60,477 nt of DNA from Candidatus Chryseopegocella kryptomonas. Its GTDB lineage: Bacteria; Bacteroidota; Ignavibacteria; Kryptoniales; Kryptoniaceae. Location of the stretch: contig NZ_CZVW01000012.1 of the NCBI RefSeq assembly GCF_001536065.1, forward strand, positions 1 to 60,477, given 5' to 3'. The notes beneath the pieces were generated by a model that was given only the letters and a program-made list of their open reading frames with translations, ran no database searches and had not been told where the DNA came from. The position numbers and the translations under genes were made by a program. Positions 42,928-52,545 of the stretch are shown piece after piece. Positions within the stretch are counted from its first letter, which is position 1; every line of letters begins with the position of its first letter.

Positions 42928-44235
42928 TCACAAATTTGACCAGTAAATTTTCCCTTTGTTTAAAATCCCGACCGGCTTCCCTTTCAACTTCCATCCTACA
43001 AACGGCGAATTTTTTGACTTTGATTTAAATTTCCCAGCATCAACAATCCATTCTGCTTCTGTGTCAAGAATTGTAAAATTTGCAATTTCTCCCTCACGAA
43101 TTCTCATCTGCGGAAGACCGAGAATTTTTCTCGGATTTATTGAAAACAATTCAATCATCCTTTCAAGCGAAATTATACCTTTATTCACAAATTCACTTAA
43201 AATCAATCCAACTGCTGTTTCAAGTCCGATTATTCCAAACGGTGCAGATGCGAAATCAGATTCCTTTTCCTCCGGCGCATGTGGAGCGTGATCTGTTGCA
43301 ATAACATCAATCGTTCCATCTTTCAATGCCTGAATCAAAACTTCAATATCTTCTCTTGATTTCAACGGCGGATTTACTTTCAAATTCGTATCATAGTTTG
43401 ACTTCCATATATCTTCATCTGTTAAAAGCAAATGATGCGGTGTGACCTCCGCAGTTATCTCAAATCCCGCGTCCTTATACTCTCTCAATAACTTAACAGA
43501 ACCCCTACTACTTATATGAGCGATGTGATACTTAACATTTTTAATTTTCGGCTTTAAATACTCAATCAATCTCAAATCACGATACAAAATAATTTCCTCG
43601 CTTATGTCCGGATAAGGAGAAAGTCCGAGCAAAGTTGACCAATATCCTTCATTTGCCATTCCATTTTGACTCAATGTTTTATCTTCGCAATGTTGAATAA
43701 TAACTTTATCAAACATACTGACATATTCAAAAGCTTTTCTCATAACTCCAGAATCTTGAACTGAATTGCCATCGTCAGAAAATCCAACTACGCCTGCTTC
43801 AACAAGTTCAGCTATTGGTGCAAGCTCCCTACCTTCTCTTCTTTTCGTAATTGCACCGACTGGATAAACATCAACGATTCCATTCATCACTTCGCTTGCT
43901 CTTTTCTTAACATATTCAACGACGCTCGGGTCATCAATTGGTGGTTCTGTATTCGGCATACAACACAGGGCTGTAAATCCGCCATTTGCCCCTGCTTCAA
44001 CGCCACTTTCAATTGTCTCTTTATGTTCAAATCCCGGCTCTCTCAAATGAACATGCATATCAACAAACCCCGGCGCTATAACTTTACCTGCCATATCATA
44101 AATTTCAAAATTTTCAGATTCCTCAACCCTGCCAATCTTTTCAATTTTCCCATTGATTATCAAAATATCAACCACCCCATCAAACTTTTGCGCTGGGTCA
44201 ATCACCCTTGCACTTTTAAGCAAAATTTTTCCCAT
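42928..44235 (-). CDS. pyrC: Dihydroorotase
   Basis: Cyclic amidohydrolase of 435 residues that forms dihydroorotate from carbamoyl aspartate in pyrimidine synthesis. Metal-binding motifs are DMHVHLREPGFEHKE (the HxH near residue 60), HIAHISSRGS, and ATDHAPHAPEEKE with the catalytic Asp. The substrate-binding CCMPNTEPP is also present. The size and motif order correspond to class I (PyrC type I, Aquifex/Bacillus-like). Other pyrimidine genes are not adjacent. A TTGACT sequence lies about 35 bp upstream, but no -10 box at the right distance was found. Confidence 0.93.
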   Translation of the reverse strand: MGKILLKSARVIDPAQKFDGVVDILIINGKIEKIGRVEESENFEIYDMAGKVIAPGFVDMHVHLREPGFEHKETIESGVEAGANGGFTALCCMPNTEPPIDDPSVVEYVKKRASEVMNGIVDVYPVGAITKRREGRELAPIAELVEAGVVGFSDDGNSVQDSGVMRKAFEYVSMFDKVIIQHCEDKTLSQNGMANEGYWSTLLGLSPYPDISEEIILYRDLRLIEYLKPKIKNVKYHIAHISSRGSVKLLREYKDAGFEITAEVTPHHLLLTDEDIWKSNYDTNLKVNPPLKSREDIEVLIQALKDGTIDVIATDHAPHAPEEKESDFASAPFGIIGLETAVGLILSEFVNKGIISLERMIELFSINPRKILGLPQMRIREGEIANFTILDTEAEWIVDAGKFKSKSKNSPFVGWKLKGKPVGILNKGKIYWSNL

Positions 44236-44340
44236 TTGAGAAAAGTTTTTGTTTGAAATCTTTCTTCAAAAGTCAAATTAATCTAAACACGGCGGAACAA
44301 AAAACAAAATTTCATAACTTTAAACTTGCCCCTTAAACTC

Positions 44341-44369
44341 TTGACTATTTCCGATAAAAAATTTAACTT
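44341..44369 (+). promoter_or_regulatory. Promoter of the beta-lactamase-like gene
   Basis: TTGACT (44341-44346), 17 bp, TAACTT (44364-44369). The start of the raw open frame (TTG at 44370) touches the -10 box, so translation must begin at the ATG at 44388. Confidence 0.6.
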
Positions 44370-44387
44370 TTGAAAAAAAGCACAAAT

Positions 44388-45305
44388 ATGAAAAAACTTT
44401 ACATTTTTTTACTTTCAACATTTCTCCTCTCCTGCACCTCCTCAAAAATGACTCTTACAAATAAGCAGTTGATTTCAAAAATTCAAGATGTGGCGGAAAA
44501 ATATGGCGTTGGTCGTTTAGGCGTATCTGCGAAAAATTTTGTAACTGGCGAAACAATCCAAATCAACGCTGATTCCCTCTTCCCCACAGCAAGCGTGATA
44601 AAAGTCCCAATTCTTGTTGAACTATTTTACAGATTTAATGAAGGGAAACTTAAAAAAGACACGCTTATCAATCTTGAAGATTCACTCAAATACGGTGGCT
44701 CTGGAGTTCTACAATACTTTTACGATGGAGCAAAACTTAAATTAATTGATGTTGCGGTTTTGATGATAATTTTAAGCGATAACACTGCAACGAATCTCGT
44801 CCTTGATTGTTTCGCTGATGAACACGACGCAAAACTTGATGCTGTAAACAACAGAATGAAATCTCTCGGACTTAACAACACGAAAATTTTAAACAAACTT
44901 ATGTCTTTCAAAACTAAAAAGAACACGCCTGAATCTTTGAGATTTGGCGTTGGATATACAACCCCGAATGATATGGTAAAACTTCTTGAACTTTTAGCAG
45001 GTGGAAAAATAATAAGCCCCGAAACATCCGCTGAAATCATAAACATTATGAAGAACAATCAAGATTACGAAATGATGAAAAGATACTTACCTGAAAAAGT
45101 AACGGTTGCAAATAAAACTGGCTCAATTGACAGAATGAAAGCGGACATCGGAATTGTTTATTCTCAATGCACAAGTTATGCGGTCGCAATCTTTTGCGAT
45201 CAACTATCAGAAGTTTCTTATGCGGTTGATAACAAAGGGCATCTTGCGGTTGCAGAAATTTCAAAACTTATATTTGATTACTTCACAAAAGGAAATTGTA
45301 AGTAG
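44388..45305 (+). CDS. Class A beta-lactamase-like serine hydrolase (lipoprotein)
   Basis: Protein of 305 residues with a lipoprotein signal (FLLSC, Cys16). The class A landmarks are there: active-site SxxK in PTASVIKVP, SDN in IILSDNTATN, an ExxLR-type omega-loop segment in TPESLRFGVG, and KTG in ANKTGSID. It should be anchored in the membrane facing the periplasm. It may hydrolyse beta-lactams, but environmental class A homologues with such divergence can also have other or weak activity. No regulator of the BlaR/AmpR type is next to it. The neighbouring genes are unrelated. Confidence 0.85.
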   Translation: MKKLYIFLLSTFLLSCTSSKMTLTNKQLISKIQDVAEKYGVGRLGVSAKNFVTGETIQINADSLFPTASVIKVPILVELFYRFNEGKLKKDTLINLEDSLKYGGSGVLQYFYDGAKLKLIDVAVLMIILSDNTATNLVLDCFADEHDAKLDAVNNRMKSLGLNNTKILNKLMSFKTKKNTPESLRFGVGYTTPNDMVKLLELLAGGKIISPETSAEIINIMKNNQDYEMMKRYLPEKVTVANKTGSIDRMKADIGIVYSQCTSYAVAIFCDQLSEVSYAVDNKGHLAVAEISKLIFDYFTKGNCK

Positions 45306-45355
45306 CCTAAATTTGTCTTTATATTAAAGTAGTTGGTTTAAATCAAAATCAAACT

Positions 45356-48300
45356 ATGCTAACTAAAATGAAAACGCAAAATCTTCCACCGCCATCACAT
45401 GAAGAAAGTTTCGCCGATTTTGCCTGCGATTATTCAATCAAAGCCAGAATAATCGCCTCAATCTCACTTGCGGTAACTTTCATCGCTTTAAATTTCATTT
45501 ATAACCTCAATCTTCCAATTCACATTTTTATAATTTCCGCACTTTTTCAATCAATCATAAATCAACCATATCGTTTTTTGCGAAATCTTTTGAAAACAAG
45601 AGATAAACTTTTATTTGCAACGAACCTAATTGACATAATTGTCATAAGCATAGTCGTTTATTATGTCGGTGGTATAACTTTTATCTTCGTTGGCTTTCTT
45701 TACTTGATTGTCATAGTTTTCAACGGAATTTTCGGCGGGACATCAAGTGCTTTAATACTTGCGAGTTTGAGTTCAATTGCAATTTTAATTCTCAGCGCAC
45801 TTGAAAAATACAAAATATATCATCCGACGATATTCACGCTTGAAGTCACGGAAATTGAACGATGGATTCTCACAATATCTTACATAATTGTTTTCTTCAT
45901 CTTTGCAGTCCTTGCAAATATACCCTCACGCAGGCTAAGATACGAGGTAAAAAAGAGAATAGAAACAGAAAAAGAACTTGAAAAGCAACTTATCTTAACA
46001 GAGACACTTCTCAATCTTTCAAACACAATTTTGAGGACTGAATCAACAGAAGAGATTTACCAGCAAGCGTTGAACACAATTTTAAGGTTGTTGAATGTAA
46101 ATAGGGCTTCGGTTCTTTTGATTGATCCAGATGGCGTTATGCGTTTTAAGGCGTGGGCGGGACTTTCGGAAAATTATAGGAAAGCGGTTGAAGGTCATTC
46201 GCCGTGGAAACCTGACGAAAAAAATCCTCAACCAATTCTCATTTCAGATGTAAAGGAAGACAAAACTCTTGATGAAAATCTCAAGAAAACTATTTTAAAC
46301 GAAGGAATTCAAGCGCTTGCTTTTATACCGCTTGTTTTCAGAGATAGGTTGATTGGTAAATTTATGATTTACTACGACACGCCACACGAGTTTAAACAAG
46401 AAGAAATAAATTTAGCCATCACATGCGCAATCCAAATTTCACTTGCGGTGGGCAAAAAAACGCTTGAAACTGAATTGATAAACTGGCGAGATAAATTTGA
46501 AAAGATAATTTCTGCGATGAAGGAAGTTGTTTATGAATGGGATATTGAGAAAAACGAGACAAGTTGGGAAGGAGATGTTGAAGCCATATTTGGTTTAAGA
46601 AAAGGCGAATTAAAAAATACAAAATTTCATTGGAGCGATTTTATCCATCCTGATGACAAAGATTTAACACTTTCAAAAATTGAATCAGCTCTTAAAGGTG
46701 ATGTCTCAACGCTTGAACTTGAATACAGAATAAAAAAATTAGATGGAAGCATTATTTATTGCCTTGACTACGCATACATAATTCGTGATGAAACAGGCAA
46801 AGCAATTAAAACTCTCGGGATGATAATTGACATAACACGACTCAAAGAAACGGAGCAAAAACTTTTACAGCGTGAAGAAGTTTTAAAAACTATAAATAAC
46901 TCAGCAAGCGTTCTGCTGAAAACGATCAACTGGGAAAGTGAGATAAATAACCTAATCGCTGAAATTGGAAAGGCGATGAAAGTAAGCTCGGTTTATGTAT
47001 TTCAAAATCAAACGCTTGATTCTGAAATTATCACGAGTTTAAAATTTAGATGGTATTCAACTGAAACAAAACAAAAAATTGAAGACGCACAACTTCAAAA
47101 TATATCATACAAATTGAGCGGATTTGAGCGTTGGCTTGATGTTCTCGGAAAGAAGGAAGTTATTTACGGGCTTGTCAAAGATTTTCCGTTCAGAGAATAT
47201 CTGTTTTTAAGTTTTCTTGGTGTTAAGTCAATTCTGGTTGCTCCTGTTTTCGTCGGAGATAAATGGTGGGGCTTTATAAGCTTAAATGATTGTGAAAATG
47301 AGAGAAGATGGGAAAGTTCAGAGATTGACGCTATTATAACATTTGCAGATATTTTAGGGCTTGCAATTCAAAGAAGCGAAAATGAGAAAGTGCTTCGGAA
47401 TTCCGAACAAAGATATAGAAAACTTTTTGAGGACTCAAAAGACCCAATTTATATAAGCACCCCAGAAGGAAAACTCGTTGATGTAAATCCTGCATTCGTT
47501 GAGCTATTCGGCTACTCATCAAAAGAAGAAATTTTAAAGGTTGACATTGCAACTGAACTTTACGAAAACCCTGAAGATAGAAAGAAAAATCTTGAAGCGA
47601 TTGAAAAACAGGGTTACATAAAAGATTACGAACTCCATCTCAAAACAAAAGATGGAAAGAAACTTATAGTTTATGATACTTCAACCCCGATTTACGATGA
47701 AAAAGGGAATATAATTGCATATCAAGGAATTTTGCGTGATGTGACAAGAGTTAAAATTCTTGAAAACCAGTTGCTTCAATCCCAAAAGATGGATGCGCTT
47801 GGGAGATTGACCGCAGGTGTCGCACATGACATAAACAACGCCTTAACCGTAATACTTGGGAATACTCAACTTGCGAAGCGATTGCTTTCCCAAGACATTG
47901 AAAAAGCTAAGGAAAAACTTGTTGAAATTGAGCAGACGATAAGGAAAACTGGTGAATTCACGAAGAAGCTTTTAATTTTCAGCCGTGAACAGCCAGCGGT
48001 GATGAAAACGATTGACCTAAACAGTGTGGTAAATGACTTGACAAAAGTTGTTTTAAAAGCGATTCGTGAAAATGTGAAAATTGAACTTATCCTTGACCCG
48101 AAACTTCCCAACATCAAGGCAGACCCTGCACTTATAAATCAACTCTTGCTTAACCTTATAATCAACGCTCAAGAAGCAATTCCCGACGCTGGAAAAATAA
48201 TAATTGAAACTTATACAAGACACATTGATGAGGAATACAGCATGTTTCATCTTGATGCAAAACCCGGAGATTATGTTGTTTTATCAATTACTGATACAGG

Positions 48301-48895
48301 CATTGGAATAAGCAAAGACATAATTGACAAAATTTTTGAGCCGTTTTTCACGACAAAAGAACACGGCACAGGTTTGGGGCTTTCAATAGTTTATGGAATT
48401 GTCAAACAACACGATGGATTTATAAATGTTTATAGCAAGCCCGGGCAAGGAACAACTTTCAGGGTTTATTTCCCCGCTGTTTATGAAGAGGAAAAACAAG
48501 CAGTAGAAGAAGAAAAAGTTGAAATAAGAGGCGGAAATGAGACAATTCTTGTCGCAGAAGACGAGGAGAAATTGAGAATAACTGTTGCAGATATTTTGCA
48601 AAATCTCGGCTATAAAGTTTACACCGCAAGCAACGGACTTGAAGCGGTTGAGATATTCAAAGAAAAAGCAAATGAAATTGATCTTGTCTTCCTTGACATA
48701 GTTATGCCTGTTTTAAGTGGATACGATGCAATGAGAGAAATACGAAAAATTAAACCCGATGTTAAAGTGCTATTTGCAACCGGTTATAGTTTAAATGGAT
48801 TGAACCTTAATCTTGAGGGCTTTGACCTAATTCAAAAACCATATTCATATGAGATAATCGCATTGAAAGTTAGAGAAGTTCTTGACAGAAGATAA
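45356..48895 (+). CDS. Hybrid sensor histidine kinase: TM-GAF-PAS-GAF-PAS-HisKA-HATPase-REC
   Basis: Sensor kinase of 1179 residues. About six transmembrane helices (30-195) are followed by GAF (about 215-365), PAS (about 385-500), GAF (about 520-680), PAS (about 690-805), HisKA with His824 in LTAGVAHDINNALTV, a HATPase domain (ISDTGIGISKDI, GTGLGLSIVYG) and a C-terminal receiver with Asp1114 in LVFLDIVMP. The unusual number of sensory domains suggests integration of several signals. No separate regulator is adjacent, so output must go through a phosphorelay to an unlinked protein. It lies 50 bp after the lactamase gene. Confidence 0.9.
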   Translation: MLTKMKTQNLPPPSHEESFADFACDYSIKARIIASISLAVTFIALNFIYNLNLPIHIFIISALFQSIINQPYRFLRNLLKTRDKLLFATNLIDIIVISIVVYYVGGITFIFVGFLYLIVIVFNGIFGGTSSALILASLSSIAILILSALEKYKIYHPTIFTLEVTEIERWILTISYIIVFFIFAVLANIPSRRLRYEVKKRIETEKELEKQLILTETLLNLSNTILRTESTEEIYQQALNTILRLLNVNRASVLLIDPDGVMRFKAWAGLSENYRKAVEGHSPWKPDEKNPQPILISDVKEDKTLDENLKKTILNEGIQALAFIPLVFRDRLIGKFMIYYDTPHEFKQEEINLAITCAIQISLAVGKKTLETELINWRDKFEKIISAMKEVVYEWDIEKNETSWEGDVEAIFGLRKGELKNTKFHWSDFIHPDDKDLTLSKIESALKGDVSTLELEYRIKKLDGSIIYCLDYAYIIRDETGKAIKTLGMIIDITRLKETEQKLLQREEVLKTINNSASVLLKTINWESEINNLIAEIGKAMKVSSVYVFQNQTLDSEIITSLKFRWYSTETKQKIEDAQLQNISYKLSGFERWLDVLGKKEVIYGLVKDFPFREYLFLSFLGVKSILVAPVFVGDKWWGFISLNDCENERRWESSEIDAIITFADILGLAIQRSENEKVLRNSEQRYRKLFEDSKDPIYISTPEGKLVDVNPAFVELFGYSSKEEILKVDIATELYENPEDRKKNLEAIEKQGYIKDYELHLKTKDGKKLIVYDTSTPIYDEKGNIIAYQGILRDVTRVKILENQLLQSQKMDALGRLTAGVAHDINNALTVILGNTQLAKRLLSQDIEKAKEKLVEIEQTIRKTGEFTKKLLIFSREQPAVMKTIDLNSVVNDLTKVVLKAIRENVKIELILDPKLPNIKADPALINQLLLNLIINAQEAIPDAGKIIIETYTRHIDEEYSMFHLDAKPGDYVVLSITDTGIGISKDIIDKIFEPFFTTKEHGTGLGLSIVYGIVKQHDGFINVYSKPGQGTTFRVYFPAVYEEEKQAVEEEKVEIRGGNETILVAEDEEKLRITVADILQNLGYKVYTASNGLEAVEIFKEKANEIDLVFLDIVMPVLSGYDAMREIRKIKPDVKVLFATGYSLNGLNLNLEGFDLIQKPYSYEIIALKVREVLDRR

Positions 48896-48918
48896 AAAAT
48901 AAAATTACCGCAACTAAA

Positions 48919-51900
48919 ATGCTCAAAAAATTATCAATTATCCTGCTTGCGGTATCAACCTTAACATTTTCACAAACCAAAACAAAAATTGACAGCGTAA
49001 CATCAATTCTTGACTCTTTAAGTTCCATTTCAATTAGAAAATGGAAAGTTAGCCCCGACATCAAATGCTTGAATGTAAAAACAGAAGAACCTACAAAACC
49101 AGAATTTGACGATTCAAAATGGGACACGCTAAATTTAGGGCAAAGAATTTATGTTGACTCGTGCTGGATAAGAGCAAAATTTAAAATTCCGGAGAAAGTT
49201 TTCGGGAAATCAGTTGATGGAAAAATTATTTTCAAAGTTTCAGTTGATGATTACGGCTATCTTTGGGTAAATGGAAATTACATTGGATATATCCCGTGGG
49301 ATGGTGAATTTGATTTAACAGGAAAAGTTAAGCCGGGCGAAGAAACAACGCTCGCAATCAAGGCAATTAACACAGGTGGACCGCTTAGACTTTTAAGAGC
49401 TGAGTTTGAAATTGAAAGTGTAAAAGACATCCTTGATAATTTGAAAGGCTTGTCTTTGAGCTTCAAGGTCGGACAAAAATTGTTAAGTTTTGACACATAC
49501 CAGACAAATGATATGACACGCTATGATCCCAAAATTGATCGCTCAACGGTCAAAAAAGAAGAACGAATGAAATTAAATTCCCTTTTGCAAAATAGCCTTT
49601 CTGAACTTGCCATAAAATCATTGATGAGTGGAAATTTAGAAAAATTTTATCTTTCGCTTGAAAAAATAAAACCCAAAATTAAGCCGGTCCGTGATTTCGC
49701 TAAAAGATATACGCTTGTCTTTGTTTCAAATGCTCACATAGACGCTGCGTGGCTCTGGCGTTCAAAAGAAACAGTTGAAGTTTGCAAAAATACTTTTAAA
49801 TCTGTGATAAACCTTATGCGAAAATATCCATACTTGACATACACTCAAAGCTCTGCTGTCTATTACGAATGGATGAGAACTCTTTACCCCGAACTTTTCA
49901 ACGAAATAAGAGAAAACATAAAACTTGGAAGATGGGAAGTTGTCGGTGGAATGTGGGTTGAAACTGACTGCAATTTGCCCGGTGGCGAATCTTGGACACA
50001 CAATCTTTTATATGCACAAAGATATTTTAAAAATCTTCTGAACCTTAAACCTGAAATCGGCTGGATTCCTGACTCTTTCGGCTACAACTGGAACTTGCCA
50101 ACATTTTTTGCAAATGCAGACATTACATATTTTGTGACTCAAAAATTAAACTGGAACGAAAGGAATGTTTTCCCCTACCGACTTTTCTGGTGGGAAAGCC
50201 CCAATGGATCAAGGGTTTTGACATATTTCCCATTTAGTTATGTTAACACAATTGAAAATCCGTTTCGTCTTGTTGATTGGCTGAGGCAGTTTGAAGCAAA
50301 CACTGGATTAAAAGAGATGCTTGTTTTATTTGGCGTTGGCGACCACGGCGGAGGTCCAACAGAAGAAATGCTCAAAAGAATAGAAAAACTTCAAAAACTT
50401 GACATATTCCCCGAGATAAAATTTTCAACAGTTGGAGATTATTTCAAGGTGATAAAATCAAAAGATTTGAAAAACATCCCCGTCTGGAAAGATGAACTTT
50501 ATCTTGAATATCATCAAGGCACTTTCACGACACAATCGGAAGTTAAGAAATTCAACCGCAAACTTGAGATTTCACTTTCAAACGCAGAGAAATTTTCATC
50601 CATTGCAACTATCTTCGGTTTAAATTATGACAATAAACTTTTTGAAAAATACTGGCTTAAATTTATTTTCAACCAATTTCACGATATTCTTCCTGGATCA
50701 AGCATACGAGAGGTTTATTTTGATGCAATCAAAGATTACAAAGACATTGAAAGTTTCGCAAAGTTTCAAATAAGAAAATCACTTGAAAAAATAGCGGAGA
50801 ACATAAATACAGCGGAAATAAAAGAAGGCGATGCTCTCATCGTATTTAATCCGAGTTCGTGGGCAAGAACAGATGTTGTTCAAGTTGAATTTGACAAATT
50901 TGATGAAAACGAATATGCTATCTTCAAACTCTCAGGCGAGGAAGTTCCAACACAGATTGTGTTTGAAAATGGTGTTAAGAAAATTTTATTCATCGCTGAG
51001 GATGTTCCACCGCTTGGATATAAAACTTACATAATCAAACGACGGAAGCCGTCGGAATTTGCAAGTGAGATAAAAGTTTCAAAAAATGTAATTGAAAACA
51101 AATTTTTCAAAATTGAGATTGATACAGCGACGGGATGGTTAAAAGAAATTTTTGATAAAAGATATAACAGGCAGATTTTAAATGGCTTCGGGAATAAACT
51201 TCAACTTCTTGAAGACAAGCCAACTGCGTGGGATGCTTGGAATGTTGGTTTAACCGGCGTTGAATTTAACACAAACTACGAAGGTTATGAAATTGTTGAA
51301 AATGGACCTGTTCGCACAGTCATCAAAATTGAACACAATTTCAGAAAACCAGAAACAAAATCTTATCCGCCAACAGAAACTTTCCCGACAAGCTTCTTCA
51401 CTCAATATGTGATACTTTATGATAAAATTGAGCGAGTTGATTTTATAACAGATGTTGATTGGTGGGAGAAAAATATAATGCTTAAAGTCGCTTTCCCTCT
51501 TGCGGTGAAAGATTCATTTGCAACTTATGAAATTCCGTATGGCTATATTCAAAGATCAACTTTGATGAGAAACTCATTTGACAGCGCAAAAGTTGAAGTC
51601 CCAGCTCTGAGATGGGCTGACTTATCAGAAAAAGATTTTGGTGTAAGTTTAATTAACAACTCAAAATATGGTTATGATTGCAAAGGTTCGCTTATGAGAT
51701 TATCACTGCTTAGGTCTCCGAACTGGCCTGATCCAACAGCGGATAGAGGATTTCACAGAATTGAATACTCAATTTATCCACATCGTGGAACTTGGAAAGA
51801 GGCAAAAACTGTAAATGTTGCCTATGACTTTAACAATCCGATGATTCCAATCATAACAAACAGACATAGCGGGACTTTGCCAGTGTCAAGTTATTCTTTC

Positions 51901-52152
51901 GTTAGGTTAGAACCTGAAAACTTGATCCTCACAGTTATGAAAAAATCAGAAGACACAAACTCATTGACTTTGCAATTTTACGAATCCGAAGGAAAAGAAG
52001 TTCAGGCAAATCTTGTGCTTCCATTTGTCCCATCAAAAGTTTTCAAATCAAATTTTCTTGAGGAAGATAAAGAGGAGGTGCGATTTTCCGGAGATAGAGT
52101 AAATTTGAGAGTTAAACCTAACTCAGTTGTTACCTTGAAAATTTATTTTTAA
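48919..52152 (+). CDS. Secreted GH38 alpha-mannosidase
   Basis: Glycoside hydrolase family 38 enzyme of 1077 residues with a signal peptide (LLAVSTLTFSQ). Residues about 40-165 form a GH2-like jelly-roll (SWIRAKFKIP-type CWIRAKFKIP, DDYGYLWVNGNYIGYIPWDGEFDLTG). The catalytic domain starts about 270 with the zinc ligands in VSNAHIDAAWLW, the nucleophile Asp in IPDSFGYNWNLP, and GVGDHGGGPTEEM and FHDILPGSS further on. The C-terminal part is the beta-sandwich region of retaining alpha-mannosidases. The substrate is likely an alpha-mannoside outside the cytoplasm. It lies 23 bp after the kinase gene, perhaps co-transcribed. Confidence 0.93.
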   Translation: MLKKLSIILLAVSTLTFSQTKTKIDSVTSILDSLSSISIRKWKVSPDIKCLNVKTEEPTKPEFDDSKWDTLNLGQRIYVDSCWIRAKFKIPEKVFGKSVDGKIIFKVSVDDYGYLWVNGNYIGYIPWDGEFDLTGKVKPGEETTLAIKAINTGGPLRLLRAEFEIESVKDILDNLKGLSLSFKVGQKLLSFDTYQTNDMTRYDPKIDRSTVKKEERMKLNSLLQNSLSELAIKSLMSGNLEKFYLSLEKIKPKIKPVRDFAKRYTLVFVSNAHIDAAWLWRSKETVEVCKNTFKSVINLMRKYPYLTYTQSSAVYYEWMRTLYPELFNEIRENIKLGRWEVVGGMWVETDCNLPGGESWTHNLLYAQRYFKNLLNLKPEIGWIPDSFGYNWNLPTFFANADITYFVTQKLNWNERNVFPYRLFWWESPNGSRVLTYFPFSYVNTIENPFRLVDWLRQFEANTGLKEMLVLFGVGDHGGGPTEEMLKRIEKLQKLDIFPEIKFSTVGDYFKVIKSKDLKNIPVWKDELYLEYHQGTFTTQSEVKKFNRKLEISLSNAEKFSSIATIFGLNYDNKLFEKYWLKFIFNQFHDILPGSSIREVYFDAIKDYKDIESFAKFQIRKSLEKIAENINTAEIKEGDALIVFNPSSWARTDVVQVEFDKFDENEYAIFKLSGEEVPTQIVFENGVKKILFIAEDVPPLGYKTYIIKRRKPSEFASEIKVSKNVIENKFFKIEIDTATGWLKEIFDKRYNRQILNGFGNKLQLLEDKPTAWDAWNVGLTGVEFNTNYEGYEIVENGPVRTVIKIEHNFRKPETKSYPPTETFPTSFFTQYVILYDKIERVDFITDVDWWEKNIMLKVAFPLAVKDSFATYEIPYGYIQRSTLMRNSFDSAKVEVPALRWADLSEKDFGVSLINNSKYGYDCKGSLMRLSLLRSPNWPDPTADRGFHRIEYSIYPHRGTWKEAKTVNVAYDFNNPMIPIITNRHSGTLPVSSYSFVRLEPENLILTVMKKSEDTNSLTLQFYESEGKEVQANLVLPFVPSKVFKSNFLEEDKEEVRFSGDRVNLRVKPNSVVTLKIYF

Positions 52153-52193
52153 ACTCTAAGGCGTTTTTTGTTTCAAATTTTAACCGATCGCTC

Positions 52194-52222
52194 TTGACAA
52201 ATAAAGCAGATTTTATTATATT
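52194..52222 (+). promoter_or_regulatory. Promoter of the lipoprotein/LysM gene pair
   Basis: TTGACA (52194-52199), 17 bp, TATATT (52217-52222): the strongest match to the consensus in this window. The leader to the ATG at 52257 is about 28 bases. Confidence 0.7.
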
Positions 52223-52256
52223 TAGTTTGAGTTAAAAATAAAATCTGGAGAGTTCA

Positions 52257-52517
52257 ATGATGAAAAAAATCGCCTCACTTTTGTTAATTTCTTTGTTTGT
52301 TTTCTTTATTGCAGGTTGCACGAAATACGCAAAAGATGAAGAAATTCAGCAGTTAAATAATTTGAAGGCGGAGACGGAACAGCTTGATAAGGAAATCAAA
52401 GCGAAAGAGCAAGAAAAGGCAGCGTTGCAGAAAGAGATTCAGGCGAAAGATCAAAAGTTGAAAGAATTGCAAGCAGAGAAAGAAAAAGTTCAACAGCGTC
52501 TCCAACAACAAAAGTAA
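52257..52517 (+). CDS. Small coiled-coil lipoprotein
   Basis: Lipoprotein of 86 residues: signal MMKKIASLLLISLFVFFIAG, lipidated Cys21, then an almost uninterrupted coiled coil rich in Lys, Glu and Gln (residues 27-86, EIQQLNNLKAETEQLDKEIKAK). It is built like Braun-type or OmpM-anchoring lipoproteins, a rod linking the outer membrane to peptidoglycan, but the C-terminal Lys of Lpp is preceded by Gln-Gln-Gln and covalent linkage is unproved. A GGAGAG site supports the start. The strong promoter and the following LysM gene imply an abundant envelope component. Confidence 0.75.
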   Translation: MMKKIASLLLISLFVFFIAGCTKYAKDEEIQQLNNLKAETEQLDKEIKAKEQEKAALQKEIQAKDQKLKELQAEKEKVQQRLQQQK

Positions 52518-52545
52518 GTTTAACAAAAATAAAATGGAGAGTAAG

